Origin: Methyloversatilis sp. RAC08
Lineage (GTDB): Bacteria; Pseudomonadota; Gammaproteobacteria; Burkholderiales; Rhodocyclaceae
DNA length: 64,000 bases
Assembly (NCBI RefSeq): GCF_001713355.1
Contig: NZ_CP016448.1
Location: 1,116,001 to 1,180,000, forward strand
Reading direction: 5' to 3'
Of the stretch, positions 19,229 through 27,654 are shown piece by piece. A program made the translations under genes and the position numbers. How positions within the stretch are numbered: the first letter of the stretch is position 1; every line of letters starts with the position of its first letter. The notes beneath the pieces were generated by a model. That model ran no database searches. It saw only the letters and a list, made by a program, of their open reading frames with translations, and had not been told where the DNA came from.

Positions 19229-20578
19229 TCAGCGCAAACCGAAACGGTTCATCAGGTCATAGAGGGTCGGGCGGCTCACACCGAGCACTTCGGCCGCCTT
19301 GACCATGTTTCCATCCACCCGCGCGAGCACGCTGACGACTGCGCGTCGCTCGGCCTCGTCGCGGATCTGCCGCAGATTGAAAAAACCGTCCTCCTGATCG
19401 GCCGGTTTCAGTCCGAGATCGGCTGCGGTGATCTGGCTACCATCGGCCATGATGGTCGCCCGCTTGATGCAATTTTCAAGCTCGCGAACATTGCCGGGCC
19501 ATTTGTGCGCTTCGATCGCGGCAACCGCCTCGCGCGACAGCGTCAATGCGCTGCGCCCCTGCTCGCCGGAAAAGCGCTTTGCAAAGGAGTGTGCAAGCAG
19601 CGCGGCGTCGCCCTCTCGCGCTCGCAGCGGCGGAATCGTGACGACAATTTCGGCCAGGCGGTAGTACAGATCTTCACGGAACCGCGCTTCACCGATCAGG
19701 GCCTGCAGATCCTGGTGCGTGGCGCAGACCACCCGCACGTCGATCGGAATCTCGTCGCGACCGCCGAGGCGCTCGATGACGCGTTCCTGCAGGAAACGAA
19801 GCAGCTTCGCCTGCAGTGCGCCGGGCAGATCACCGATCTCGTCGAGGAAGAGCGTGCCCTTGTTGGCGACTTCGATCTTGCCGGGCGTCTGCTTGGTGGC
19901 GCCGGTAAATGCACCCTTCTCGTAGCCGAACAGTTCGCTTTCGAGCAGGTTATCGGGGATGGCCGCGCAGTTGATCGCGACGAAGCGCTCGTTCGCGCGA
20001 TCCGAGCGGTCGTGCAGCGTCTTCGCCAGCACTTCCTTGCCCGTCCCGCTTTCGCCGAGCAGCAGCACGGTTGCGCGCGTGGCCGAGACCTTTTCGATCG
20101 TCCGCAGCACACGCAACATGTCCGCGTCACGCGTGATGAATCGCCCTTCGACACCCAGGTGCTGATTGGCCAGCCGGATGTTCTCCGACTGCAGGTCGTG
20201 CAGCCTGAACGCGCGTTCGATCAGCAGCGCGAGCATGTCGGGCTCGAACGGCTTGGCGTAGAAATCGTAGGCACCCATGCCGATCGCCCGCAGCGCATTG
20301 GCGCGGTCGTTCTGGCCGGTCAGCACGATGACCTTGGACTGCGGCGCCAGCGCCATGATCTCGCCGAGCAGAGCCATGCCTTCGGTCACGTCGTCGGGCG
20401 CCGGCGGCAACCCGAGATCCATCGTGATCACGGAAGGTTCGTGGCGCCTGATCTGCGCCAGCGCGGATTCGCGGTCGCTGGCCAGTACGACTTCGTAGTC
20501 GTCGAAACTCCAGCGCATCTGCTTCTGCAGCGCCGGATCGTCTTCGACGATCAACAGTGTCCGCCCCTTGTCTGCCAT
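19229..20578 (-). CDS. prsR: PrsR: sigma-54-dependent response regulator of the PEP-CTERM system
   Basis: NtrC-type regulator of 449 residues that pairs with the histidine kinase PrsK and activates sigma-54 promoters of PEP-CTERM/EPS genes. It has a receiver domain with acidic pocket IVEDDPAL and phospho-acceptor Asp in VITMDLGLP. The AAA+ domain carries Walker A GESGTGKEVL and the sigma-54-contacting GAFTGA. A Fis-type helix-turn-helix follows (NMVKAAEVLGVSRPTLYDLM). ATG 20578 (MADKGRTLL) is preferred to an upstream start at 20593. The gene starts 12 bases after the prsK stop. No -24/-12 promoter could be recognised with confidence in this window. Confidence 0.92.
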   Translation of the reverse strand: MADKGRTLLIVEDDPALQKQMRWSFDDYEVVLASDRESALAQIRRHEPSVITMDLGLPPAPDDVTEGMALLGEIMALAPQSKVIVLTGQNDRANALRAIGMGAYDFYAKPFEPDMLALLIERAFRLHDLQSENIRLANQHLGVEGRFITRDADMLRVLRTIEKVSATRATVLLLGESGTGKEVLAKTLHDRSDRANERFVAINCAAIPDNLLESELFGYEKGAFTGATKQTPGKIEVANKGTLFLDEIGDLPGALQAKLLRFLQERVIERLGGRDEIPIDVRVVCATHQDLQALIGEARFREDLYYRLAEIVVTIPPLRAREGDAALLAHSFAKRFSGEQGRSALTLSREAVAAIEAHKWPGNVRELENCIKRATIMADGSQITAADLGLKPADQEDGFFNLRQIRDEAERRAVVSVLARVDGNMVKAAEVLGVSRPTLYDLMNRFGLR

Positions 20579-20589
20579 GTCACTCCCGG

Positions 20590-22678
20590 TCAAGCAACGG
20601 CTGCTTCAGCCGCATGCAGAGGAAAAACGAGCCGGAACAGACTGCCCCGACCCGGTTCGCTGGTCACTTCTATCCGCCCGCCCAGATCGTGGACGTAGCG
20701 GAAACTTTCGTATGCGCCGATGCCCATTCCATTCGCCTTGGTCGACTGGAAGGGCTTGAACAACCGCTCGCGCATGAACTCTTCGGTCATGCCGCAACCG
20801 GAGTCTTCGACCTCGATCACAACCCCCGCTTCAATGCGGCGCGCACGGATACTGACTTTACCGTTTTGCGGCGTGGCATCCAGTGCATTCTGCACAAGAT
20901 GCCCCACAACCCGCTCTATACGATCTTCATGGGCGCGCACCATCAGGCCGCTTTCCGCATCGAGCTCGAGTTCGCAGCCACTGCGCGCCCGGGCGCGATG
21001 CAGTCGCTCAAGCAACGGCGTCAGTTCGACCGGTGAAGCCTGCTCGATCGGCTGGGTACCGGAACGCAGCTGCAGCAGCATGCCGTTCATGCGACCAACG
21101 GCGTGCTCGATGGTCTCCATCATGTCCTGCTGGAATTCGGGGTTGTCGTGGTGCTTTTTCGCGTTGCGCAGCAGCAGGGACAGCTGGGCGATGAGATTTT
21201 TCAGGTCGTGCACGACGAAGGCGCTCATCTTGGAAAAGGCTTCGAACTTCTTGGCCTCGATCAGCGCCTCCATGGCCTGGGTCTGATTGAGCACGCCAGC
21301 CACCTGGCGCCCGGCCGTCTTCAACAGATCGCGCACTTCCCAGTTCAGATCCAGCAGCGCGCGCGGACGGCACAGTACGACGAAGCCGAGCGGCATGTCC
21401 TCGTTGCCGAGGGGGCAGATGAGCCAGACATCCGGCGTCTGCGCCACCCACGCCGGCAACCTCAGATTGCCGTACGCCCCGGGGCGCGAGCGATGTTCTT
21501 CGACGTTGATCACCCACATCTTGCCCAGCAGCAGCTGGATCAGCGGGCTGTCTGCCGGCTCGCGCGCATCGATCATGGGTACGTTCAGCCGCGCCGCGGG
21601 TGCGTAATGACCGCCTTCGCTGCGCAACCACAACATGCCGCCCGGACTTTCGACCAGATCGGCCATGACACGGATCGAAGCCTGACGGAGCGCGTCGACG
21701 CTCGAGGCGCTGTACAGGGTGTCGGCCAGCTTCAGCCACTCGGCCCGGTAGTCGTAGCGCAGGCTGAAGAAGTGCTTGTTGATGAATACACGAAGCCACG
21801 CCCGCACGCTGCCGGAAGCGATCGACGCGAGGAATCCGAGCGCGCCGACGGCCAGCACGACGGTCTGCAAGGCCTGCCCCCACTCGCCACCGAAGTAGCG
21901 CACGTAATAGCCGGCGAGCGCGATGATGAGCAACGCGCCGCCAGACATGACCAGTGCCGAGGTATGGAATTACCGCGTCGCGCGAGACATTCAGCCGGAT
22001 CGACCACTCGCTGACGCGGGCCGAAGACACCGCAAACAACGGAATCGCGAGCGCATGCACCAGGCCGCGGGACGCCCACAGCGTCGCGTCCTGCTGCCGG
22101 AACATCAGCGACTCGGAGAAGAAATACAGGTCGAAGGTGGTGGAAAACGCGAGGCCCAGCGCCATCGGCTTGATGCCCCAGCGCCACTGCTGGGGGGTGT
22201 TGCGGTAGAACTGTTCGATCATCACCGCGCCGAGCAGGCTCAGCCCGAGTCCGCACGCCATCAGCCACATCAGCGATGCGGCGCCAGTCGGCACCAGCCA
22301 GGACAGCGCGACGTAACCCACGCCGCACGGCAGCACGGAGATCAGTACGAAACGGATCAGCCAGGACGGCCGCTTGAGCAGCGTCGGCAATGGCCGGCGG
22401 CCTTCGGGGTCGATGACGCATGCGGCGAGGAACAGCAGGAAAAGCAGTGTGTGCAGCGCGTCCGCCGCATAGACCAGCGTGCGCAGTACCGGATGGCCAT
22501 TCAGCACGCTCAGTGCTGCCAGCGCGCACCATGCGGCGCCCGACACCATGCAGACGCACAACAGACGGGCACGCGGCGATTGACGCGCGCCCATGATCAG
22601 CTGCAGTCCGAACAGGACGAAACCGACCGCCGCCACGCCATAGGCGTACAGCGCGAACGTTACTGGGAAGGATTCCAT
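20590..22678 (-). pseudogene. prsK: PrsK: PEP-CTERM-system histidine kinase, apparent frameshift
   Basis: Membrane sensor kinase partner of PrsR. The first frame (from ATG 22678) encodes a hydrophobic multi-helix N-terminus as far as RLNVSRDAV. The sense then continues in a second frame that resumes as FHTSALVMSGG and runs through the last membrane helices (AGYYVRYFGGEWG), a GAF-like sensor, the phospho-acceptor His in FVVHDLKNLIAQLSLL and the ATPase domain (VLGDL-type N box VVGHLVQNALDAT, G boxes DSGCGMTEEF and GMGIGAYESF). The switch lies at the AATT at 21968-21971, where removing one base restores a ~690-residue protein. It may be a true inactivating mutation or a sequence error. If real, the downstream frame could only be made as a kinase core lacking most of the sensor. 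Confidence 0.85.
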
Positions 22679-22736
22679 CGACGGGCCGGTAGCGAAAGGA
22701 GTGATCGCTGCATTGTGCCCGCCGGCAGAGGGCGCG

Positions 22737-24170
22737 TCACCGCAGGCGCCTTACTGCGCGCCTGGCGAAGCTTCGCACCTGTTCAGCGCGCGCCGTCGCC
22801 GGTAAGTACGACACGTACCGTCTGCAGCAGAACCAGGAATCGAGGAACAGGGTATGGTTCTTGACGTAGTACAGGTCGTACTGCAGCTTCTGAACGGCAT
22901 CATCGACCGAAGCACCGTATGCGTAGCGCACCTGGGCCCACCCGGTGATGCCCGGCTTGACCGAGTGGCGCGCGGCGTAGAACGGAATCTGGTCGGTCAG
23001 CTGATCGACGAAGTAGGGACGTTCCGGACGCGGGCCGACAAAACTCATGTCGCCATGCAGAACGTTGAAGATCTGCGGCAGTTCATCGATACGCGTCTTG
23101 CGGATGAAATGACCGACACGCGTGACTCGATCATCGCTGTTGCTCGCCCAGCGCGGCTTGCCATCGGCTTCGGCATCCAGACGCATGCTGCGGAACTTCA
23201 GCACCTTGAATGTGCGGCCACCCTGGCCGACACGCTCCTGGCGGTAAATGACCGGGAAGCCGGATTCCAATGCGATCGCGATGGCTGCGAGCAACATCAC
23301 CGGTGCCGTGACCACCAGCAGCACCGATGCTGCGAGCACGTCGAACAGCCGCTTCACGACCGTCCGGCCAATGCCCTGACGGAAGCCGTCGCCGTAGATC
23401 AGCCAGCTGGCGCGCAGCGAATCGAGGCGAACCTGACCGCGCATCCGCTCGAAAAAGCTCGACAGGTCATTGACCGTCACGCCCGCCAGCTTGCAGTCCA
23501 GCAGTTCGCGCAGCGGCAGCACACCGCCCCGACGCTCGCGCACCGCGACGACGATTTCGTTTGCGCGGTGATCACGAGCCAGCTGCATCACGCAGCTGCC
23601 CTCCGGCATGACCATGGCACTCGGCACGTCGACCGAGGTATCCGCACCGACCGATACGAAACCGACAATGGTATGCGTCGCACTGGCTGACGTCGACACG
23701 CTGGCCCAGACCGAAGCCGCTTCCGGGCCGGTACCCACGACAAGAATGCGGCGGGTAAACATGCCAGCTCCATCGGCCTGCACGAAGGATGCCGCGCGTA
23801 GCAGCAGGATGCCGCCAAAACCAAGGCACAGCGAAATATCAAGCGCCGGCATCGCCATGCTGCCCTGCGGGAGCAGGCGGAACACCATGTAAGCAACCGG
23901 GAGGCCCAACAGGAAGGCAAACAGCACGCGCCCGACCAGTTCCGACAGATTGCGCGGCTGTTCGCTCTGGTACAGGCCGAGCGTGCTCATCAGCACGGTC
24001 ATCACGGCAGCAAAGACCGCTGCCGGAACCAGTGCGGGCAGCAGGGATTCGAGGCTGCCCGGTGCGCTGATCCACGCCGCGCCAAAGCCGGCAATCAACA
24101 GGACCAGGGCTTCGGCAACAAGTCTCATGAGCGTTACGGACGGAACATAGTGACTGAACAACCTGACCAC
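22737..24170 (-). CDS. EpsB-type initiating sugar transferase of the PEP-CTERM/EPS system, altered C-terminus
   Basis: Polyprenyl-phosphate sugar-1-phosphate transferase that starts the EPS repeat unit at the inner membrane. Four or five N-terminal helices are followed by a CoA-binding-like/Rossmann region (ILVVGTGPEA) and a C-terminal bacterial sugar transferase domain. That domain shows KRLFDVLAASVLLVV, GFPVIYRQERVGQGG, FKVLKFRSM and TRIDELPQIFNVLHGDMS. The start is GTG 24170 (VRLFSHYVPS, as in the family). The last ~34 residues as read are arginine-rich and foreign. Inserting one base at 22838-22840 gives a normal ending FLVLLQTVRVVLTGDGAR and a stop at 22783. Most of the catalytic domain is upstream of this point, so activity may survive. 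Confidence 0.88.
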   Translation of the reverse strand: MVRLFSHYVPSVTLMRLVAEALVLLIAGFGAAWISAPGSLESLLPALVPAAVFAAVMTVLMSTLGLYQSEQPRNLSELVGRVLFAFLLGLPVAYMVFRLLPQGSMAMPALDISLCLGFGGILLLRAASFVQADGAGMFTRRILVVGTGPEAASVWASVSTSASATHTIVGFVSVGADTSVDVPSAMVMPEGSCVMQLARDHRANEIVVAVRERRGGVLPLRELLDCKLAGVTVNDLSSFFERMRGQVRLDSLRASWLIYGDGFRQGIGRTVVKRLFDVLAASVLLVVTAPVMLLAAIAIALESGFPVIYRQERVGQGGRTFKVLKFRSMRLDAEADGKPRWASNSDDRVTRVGHFIRKTRIDELPQIFNVLHGDMSFVGPRPERPYFVDQLTDQIPFYAARHSVKPGITGWAQVRYAYGASVDDAVQKLQYDLYYVKNHTLFLDSWFCCRRYVSYLPATARAEQVRSFARRAVRRLR

Positions 24171-24395
24171 GGTAGACCCCTTTTCGAGCTGCTCATTTTG
24201 ATTCGCGTCGTGTCATGCAACGGGTTGCTTGAGGCGACGCCGTGAGCGGTGGAGCGCGAACGATATGTGCGGCGAGTTCTTTTGAGCGTGAATACCATCA
24301 CAAGACGAGGCCGCGACAAGGGGATGTGATAACTGAAGCACGTTGCGGCGCCGTTTCAGCGTGCTTCTCCATGCCTCAAGACACAAAACTCCACA

Positions 24396-24419
24396 GAAAA
24401 AGGGGCCCGAAAGGCCCCT
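24396..24419 (-). terminator. Rho-independent terminator after the PLP decarboxylase
   Basis: On the minus strand AGGGGCC (24419-24413) pairs with GGCCCCT (24407-24401) around a TTTCG-like loop and is followed by a T-run (A-run 24396-24401 on the plus strand). It lies about 22 bases after the decarboxylase stop and isolates this module from epsB. Confidence 0.85.
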
Positions 24420-24440
24420 CTGAAGTGGAGGTGGCGGACT

Positions 24441-25676
24441 TCAAACAAGCAGTTGAGCGGGCTCGGGGTGCCCGAGGAAGGCTGTTGGGCTCGAACTGAA
24501 GCCGTAGGCACCCGATTGAAATACGGCTATCAGGTCGCCGGGGTGTACTTCGGTCAGATCGACCTTATCGGCCAGGACGTCCAGCGGCGTGCATAGCGGG
24601 CCGACCACATTCACCTGCCCGTTCGAAGGCGCACCGATCCGGTTTGCCACGACCACCGGATAATTGCGGCGTACGACCTGACCGAAAAGTCCCGCAGCCG
24701 CGAGGTGATGATGCATGCCGCCATCGACCACGACGAATTTCTGGCCACGGGATACCTTGCAGTCGATCACCCTGCATATGTAAACACCGGCTTCTCCGAC
24801 CAGATAGCGTCCGAGTTCGAGTACGAGTTCGGCCCCCGGAAGCTTGGTCGATACTTCTTCGACAATGCAGGCAAGCGCTTCACATACGGGTTCTAGGGCA
24901 AGCGGATGGTCGTTGCGGAAGTAGGGAATGCCGAATCCGCCACCCAGATTCAGTATCTTCGGCATCGCGGGCGCTTCATCCGCCAGGCGCAGCATCAGGT
25001 CGAAACTGCGTCGCTGCATGTCGATCAGCGACTCGGCATTCAGATTCTGCGATCCGGCATACAGATGAAAGCCTTCGAACGCGAGACCGAGCCCGCCGAT
25101 GCGTCGGAGCAGCGCGGGCACCGCTTCGGCATCGACCCCAAAGGGCTTGGCACCGCCGCCCATGCGCATGCCTGAAGCACGCATTTCGAAGTCCGGGTTG
25201 ATGCGCACGGCCACGCGTGCCGGCCAGCCGGATTCTTCCGAAAGGCTGGCCAGCAATTCAACTTCGCGCGCCGACTCAACGTTGAGCAGCACGCCTGCCG
25301 CCAGTGCCTGACGCAATTCGTCCGCACGCTTTCCGGGGCCGGCAAAACTGATGCGCGACGGAGCCATGCCGGCGTCCAGCGCAACCCTCAGCTCGCCACT
25401 GGATGCCACATCGAGCCCGTCGACGCGCTGCGCCATGAACCCCACCAGCGCCTGCATCGGATTGGCCTTCATGGCGTAGTGCAACTGGACGCCGGCTGGC
25501 AGCAGGCTGCGCAACAGCCCCACACGCGCCTCGATCCGGCTGCGGTCGTAGGCGTAGAAGGGGGTACGCCCCGCCATCGCGGCAACCCGGGACACCTTCA
25601 GGCCATTGATCAGCAGTTCGCCGTCAGCGCTCGAAAAATCATCTGCCGGCGAATAGGGCGCGGCTTGCACGGGCAT
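24441..25676 (-). CDS. PLP-dependent decarboxylase, exosortase A system-associated
   Basis: Fold-type III (alanine racemase/LysA-like) decarboxylase of 411 residues. The PLP lysine is in LHYAMKANPMQALV, with glycine loops LNLGGGFGIPYF and the C-terminal active-site region VVGPLCTPLDVLAD and GDLIAVFQSGAYGFSSSP. Family members in exosortase-A loci sit with an acyl-CoA ligase and an acyl carrier protein, exactly as here. ATG 25676 (MPVQAAPYSP) lies five bases after the ligase stop. Its amino-acid substrate is not established. By analogy it may decarboxylate an activated or ACP-bound amino acid for modification of the polymer, but this is inference. Confidence 0.88.
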   Translation of the reverse strand: MPVQAAPYSPADDFSSADGELLINGLKVSRVAAMAGRTPFYAYDRSRIEARVGLLRSLLPAGVQLHYAMKANPMQALVGFMAQRVDGLDVASSGELRVALDAGMAPSRISFAGPGKRADELRQALAAGVLLNVESAREVELLASLSEESGWPARVAVRINPDFEMRASGMRMGGGAKPFGVDAEAVPALLRRIGGLGLAFEGFHLYAGSQNLNAESLIDMQRRSFDLMLRLADEAPAMPKILNLGGGFGIPYFRNDHPLALEPVCEALACIVEEVSTKLPGAELVLELGRYLVGEAGVYICRVIDCKVSRGQKFVVVDGGMHHHLAAAGLFGQVVRRNYPVVVANRIGAPSNGQVNVVGPLCTPLDVLADKVDLTEVHPGDLIAVFQSGAYGFSSSPTAFLGHPEPAQLLV

Positions 25677-25681
25677 AGCGG

Positions 25682-27271
25682 TCACGATTCTCGTCCTGCT
25701 GGAAGATTCAGGCGGCAACGAGCCTCCGCCTCGATGGCGGTCCGGTCCAGCTTGCCGTTCGGATTGCGTGGCAAGGCGTCCTCGAACACGATGAAATGGG
25801 CTGGCACCTGGTAAGCCGGAAGTTGAGCACGGCACAGTGCACGCAGTGCTGCCACGTCCGGTGAGCCAGCGAAGTGCAGTGCCACGGCGATGACCTGGCC
25901 GAGTTCGGGGTCCGCAACGCCGAACGCGACGCATTCGGACACCCGACCGGTGCTCAGCAGCGACTCTTCGACCTCGGTCGGGCTGACACGGTACCCGGAG
26001 GTCTTGATCATGTCGTCACGTCGGCCGACGAAATAAAGGAAGCCATCCTCGTCCGTGCGCACCGTATCCCCGGAAAACACGGCGATCTCCTTCTGCATGA
26101 GACCGTAGGGCCGCACGCCGGCGGCGTCCGGCAGCGGGCGGAAGCGTTCCGCCGTCCGCGTGGCGTCGTTCCAGTAACCCTGCGCCACCAGCGGGCCGCG
26201 CTGCACAAGCTCGCCCGGCTCTCCGGGCAAGCACGGACTGCCGTCTTCACGCAGAACGAGAACTTCAGCGTTCGGAATCGCGCGTCCGATGGAATCGGGC
26301 CGCACATCCACCTGCTCGGGCGGCAGATAGGTCGCACGGAAGGCTTCGGTCAGGCCGTACATCAGGAAAGGGCTGGCCGACGGCACCCGAGTCCGCAACG
26401 CATCCAGCGTGACACGCGGCATGCGCCCGCCGGTACTGGCGAAGTAACGCAGGTGCGCGTCGATGGACGCCGGCCAGGGCAGTTGCACGATCTGCATGTA
26501 GAGCGGCGGCACGGCGGTCAGTCCGGTCACCCGTTCGGCAGCCAGCGCATTGACGACATCGCGGGCCATCAGATAGTTGATCAACACCACCCTGGCCCCG
26601 GTCAGGAATCCGGTCGTCAGCTGCGAAAAGCCCGCATCGAAGGACAGCGGAAGCGCCGCCAGCAAGGTATCCCCGGCGTGATTGCCCAGATAGCTGGCCA
26701 CGCTGCACGCGCCCGACACCATGTTCCGGTGCGACAGCACCACGCCTTTGGGCTGGCCGGTACTGCCGGAGGTATACAGGATGGCCGCCACATCGCTGTC
26801 GATCACGCGGTGAAGCGCACGCGCAGGCCCATCGATGAAGGACATCCATGACCGGGCACCGGGCGCATCGCCGTCCACCAGCACGACATGCGCCAAGGCC
26901 GGACACGCCTGCTGCAGGGCGCCCAGCGCAGCAAGCCGCTGCGCCGACGTAATGAGTATGCGTGCGCCGCTGTCGCGCATGATGTGACCGACCTGCGCTG
27001 CTTTGAGCAGCGGATTGATCGGCACGAACACAGCGCCGCAGGCGGCGGTCCCGAAACTGGCAACGACGGCTTCAAAACGCTTCTCGAGGAAAATGCCGAC
27101 GCGGTCGCCCCGGCGCACGCCCAACTCGAGCAGCCCGTGCGCGCAGGCCTGCACCTGCTGCGCCAGCATTGTGTAGGAGAATTCAACACCGTTGGCGCGC
27201 AGTGCGCAGGCATCACCGTCACGCGCAGCTGCGTGCTCGACCAGATGGTTCAGCAGGGTTGGAACGGACAT
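25682..27271 (-). CDS. Acyl-CoA ligase (AMP-forming), exosortase A system-associated
   Basis: Adenylating enzyme of 529 residues that would activate a carboxylic or amino acid as the adenylate and load it onto a thiol, probably the neighbouring carrier protein. Visible motifs are the P-loop AAILYTSGSTGQPKGVV, A5 region MYGLTEAF, A7-A8 FSGDTVRTDEDGFLYFVGRRDDMIKTSGYRVS and the C-terminal lysine NPNGKLDRT. ATG 27271 (MSVPTLLNHL) is used; the longer frame to 27463 runs into the divergent ACP leader. It is transcribed with the decarboxylase and diverges from the ACP gene. Confidence 0.9.
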   Translation of the reverse strand: MSVPTLLNHLVEHAAARDGDACALRANGVEFSYTMLAQQVQACAHGLLELGVRRGDRVGIFLEKRFEAVVASFGTAACGAVFVPINPLLKAAQVGHIMRDSGARILITSAQRLAALGALQQACPALAHVVLVDGDAPGARSWMSFIDGPARALHRVIDSDVAAILYTSGSTGQPKGVVLSHRNMVSGACSVASYLGNHAGDTLLAALPLSFDAGFSQLTTGFLTGARVVLINYLMARDVVNALAAERVTGLTAVPPLYMQIVQLPWPASIDAHLRYFASTGGRMPRVTLDALRTRVPSASPFLMYGLTEAFRATYLPPEQVDVRPDSIGRAIPNAEVLVLREDGSPCLPGEPGELVQRGPLVAQGYWNDATRTAERFRPLPDAAGVRPYGLMQKEIAVFSGDTVRTDEDGFLYFVGRRDDMIKTSGYRVSPTEVEESLLSTGRVSECVAFGVADPELGQVIAVALHFAGSPDVAALRALCRAQLPAYQVPAHFIVFEDALPRNPNGKLDRTAIEAEARCRLNLPAGRES

Positions 27272-27307
27272 GGCGGGCAATCGGCAGGACGCGAAGAAGG
27301 CAAAACC

Positions 27308-27313
27308 TATACT
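27308..27313 (+). promoter_or_regulatory. Candidate -10 element for the acyl carrier protein gene
   Basis: TATACT lies in an AT-rich patch in the 122-base divergent gap, about 80 bases before the ACP start. No good -35 is present at the standard spacing, so this is a weak call. Confidence 0.28.
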
Positions 27314-27393
27314 ATCGTGCCCCCGGAGCGACGCCCCGGAGTGACAGATCCAAACCACACGCCCTCGAGACGGCGGAATACAGGGAGAGCAGA

Positions 27394-27645
27394 GTGGACA
27401 CGCGGCACACCTTGCGCGAACTACTGCGGCAAGAGCTGGACCTCGGTGCGCGCGCCGACGCACTGGCTGACGACACGCCGTTGCTGGGCGCCGTTCCAGA
27501 ACTCGATTCGATGGCCGTCATCGCAGTGATCACGGCACTAGAAGAGCAGTTCGGCCTGACGCTGGAAGACGCCGACATCGACGGCAGCACCTTTGCCACC
27601 TTCGGCTCGCTGCATCAGTTCATTACCGAACATCTCGCCGGCTGA
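27394..27645 (+). CDS. Acyl carrier protein, exosortase A system-associated
   Basis: Small carrier protein of 83 residues. The phosphopantetheine serine is in ELDSMAVIAVI, and the flanking helices (VDTRHTLRELLRQ at the N-terminus, EEQFGLTLEDADID after it) fit the four-helix ACP fold. It starts with GTG 27394, six bases after AGGGAGA. The longer frame from 27169 would overlap the divergent ligase and has arginine-rich non-coding character. It presumably carries the residue activated by the adjacent ligase and processed by the decarboxylase. Confidence 0.87.
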   Translation: MDTRHTLRELLRQELDLGARADALADDTPLLGAVPELDSMAVIAVITALEEQFGLTLEDADIDGSTFATFGSLHQFITEHLAG

Positions 27646-27654
27646 CACGTCCGC

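Noticed and set aside
21008-21960. Continuation of the first prsK frame as a longer protein
   Set aside because: After the frameshift point the sequence becomes arginine-rich and loses kinase motifs, which continue in the other frame.
24301-24365. AGCACG/CGTGCT imperfect inverted repeat and a GCACGTTGC stretch resembling part of a sigma-54 site
   Set aside because: The spacing and GG/GC doublets of a -24/-12 promoter are not met, so it is not called as a PrsR-dependent promoter.
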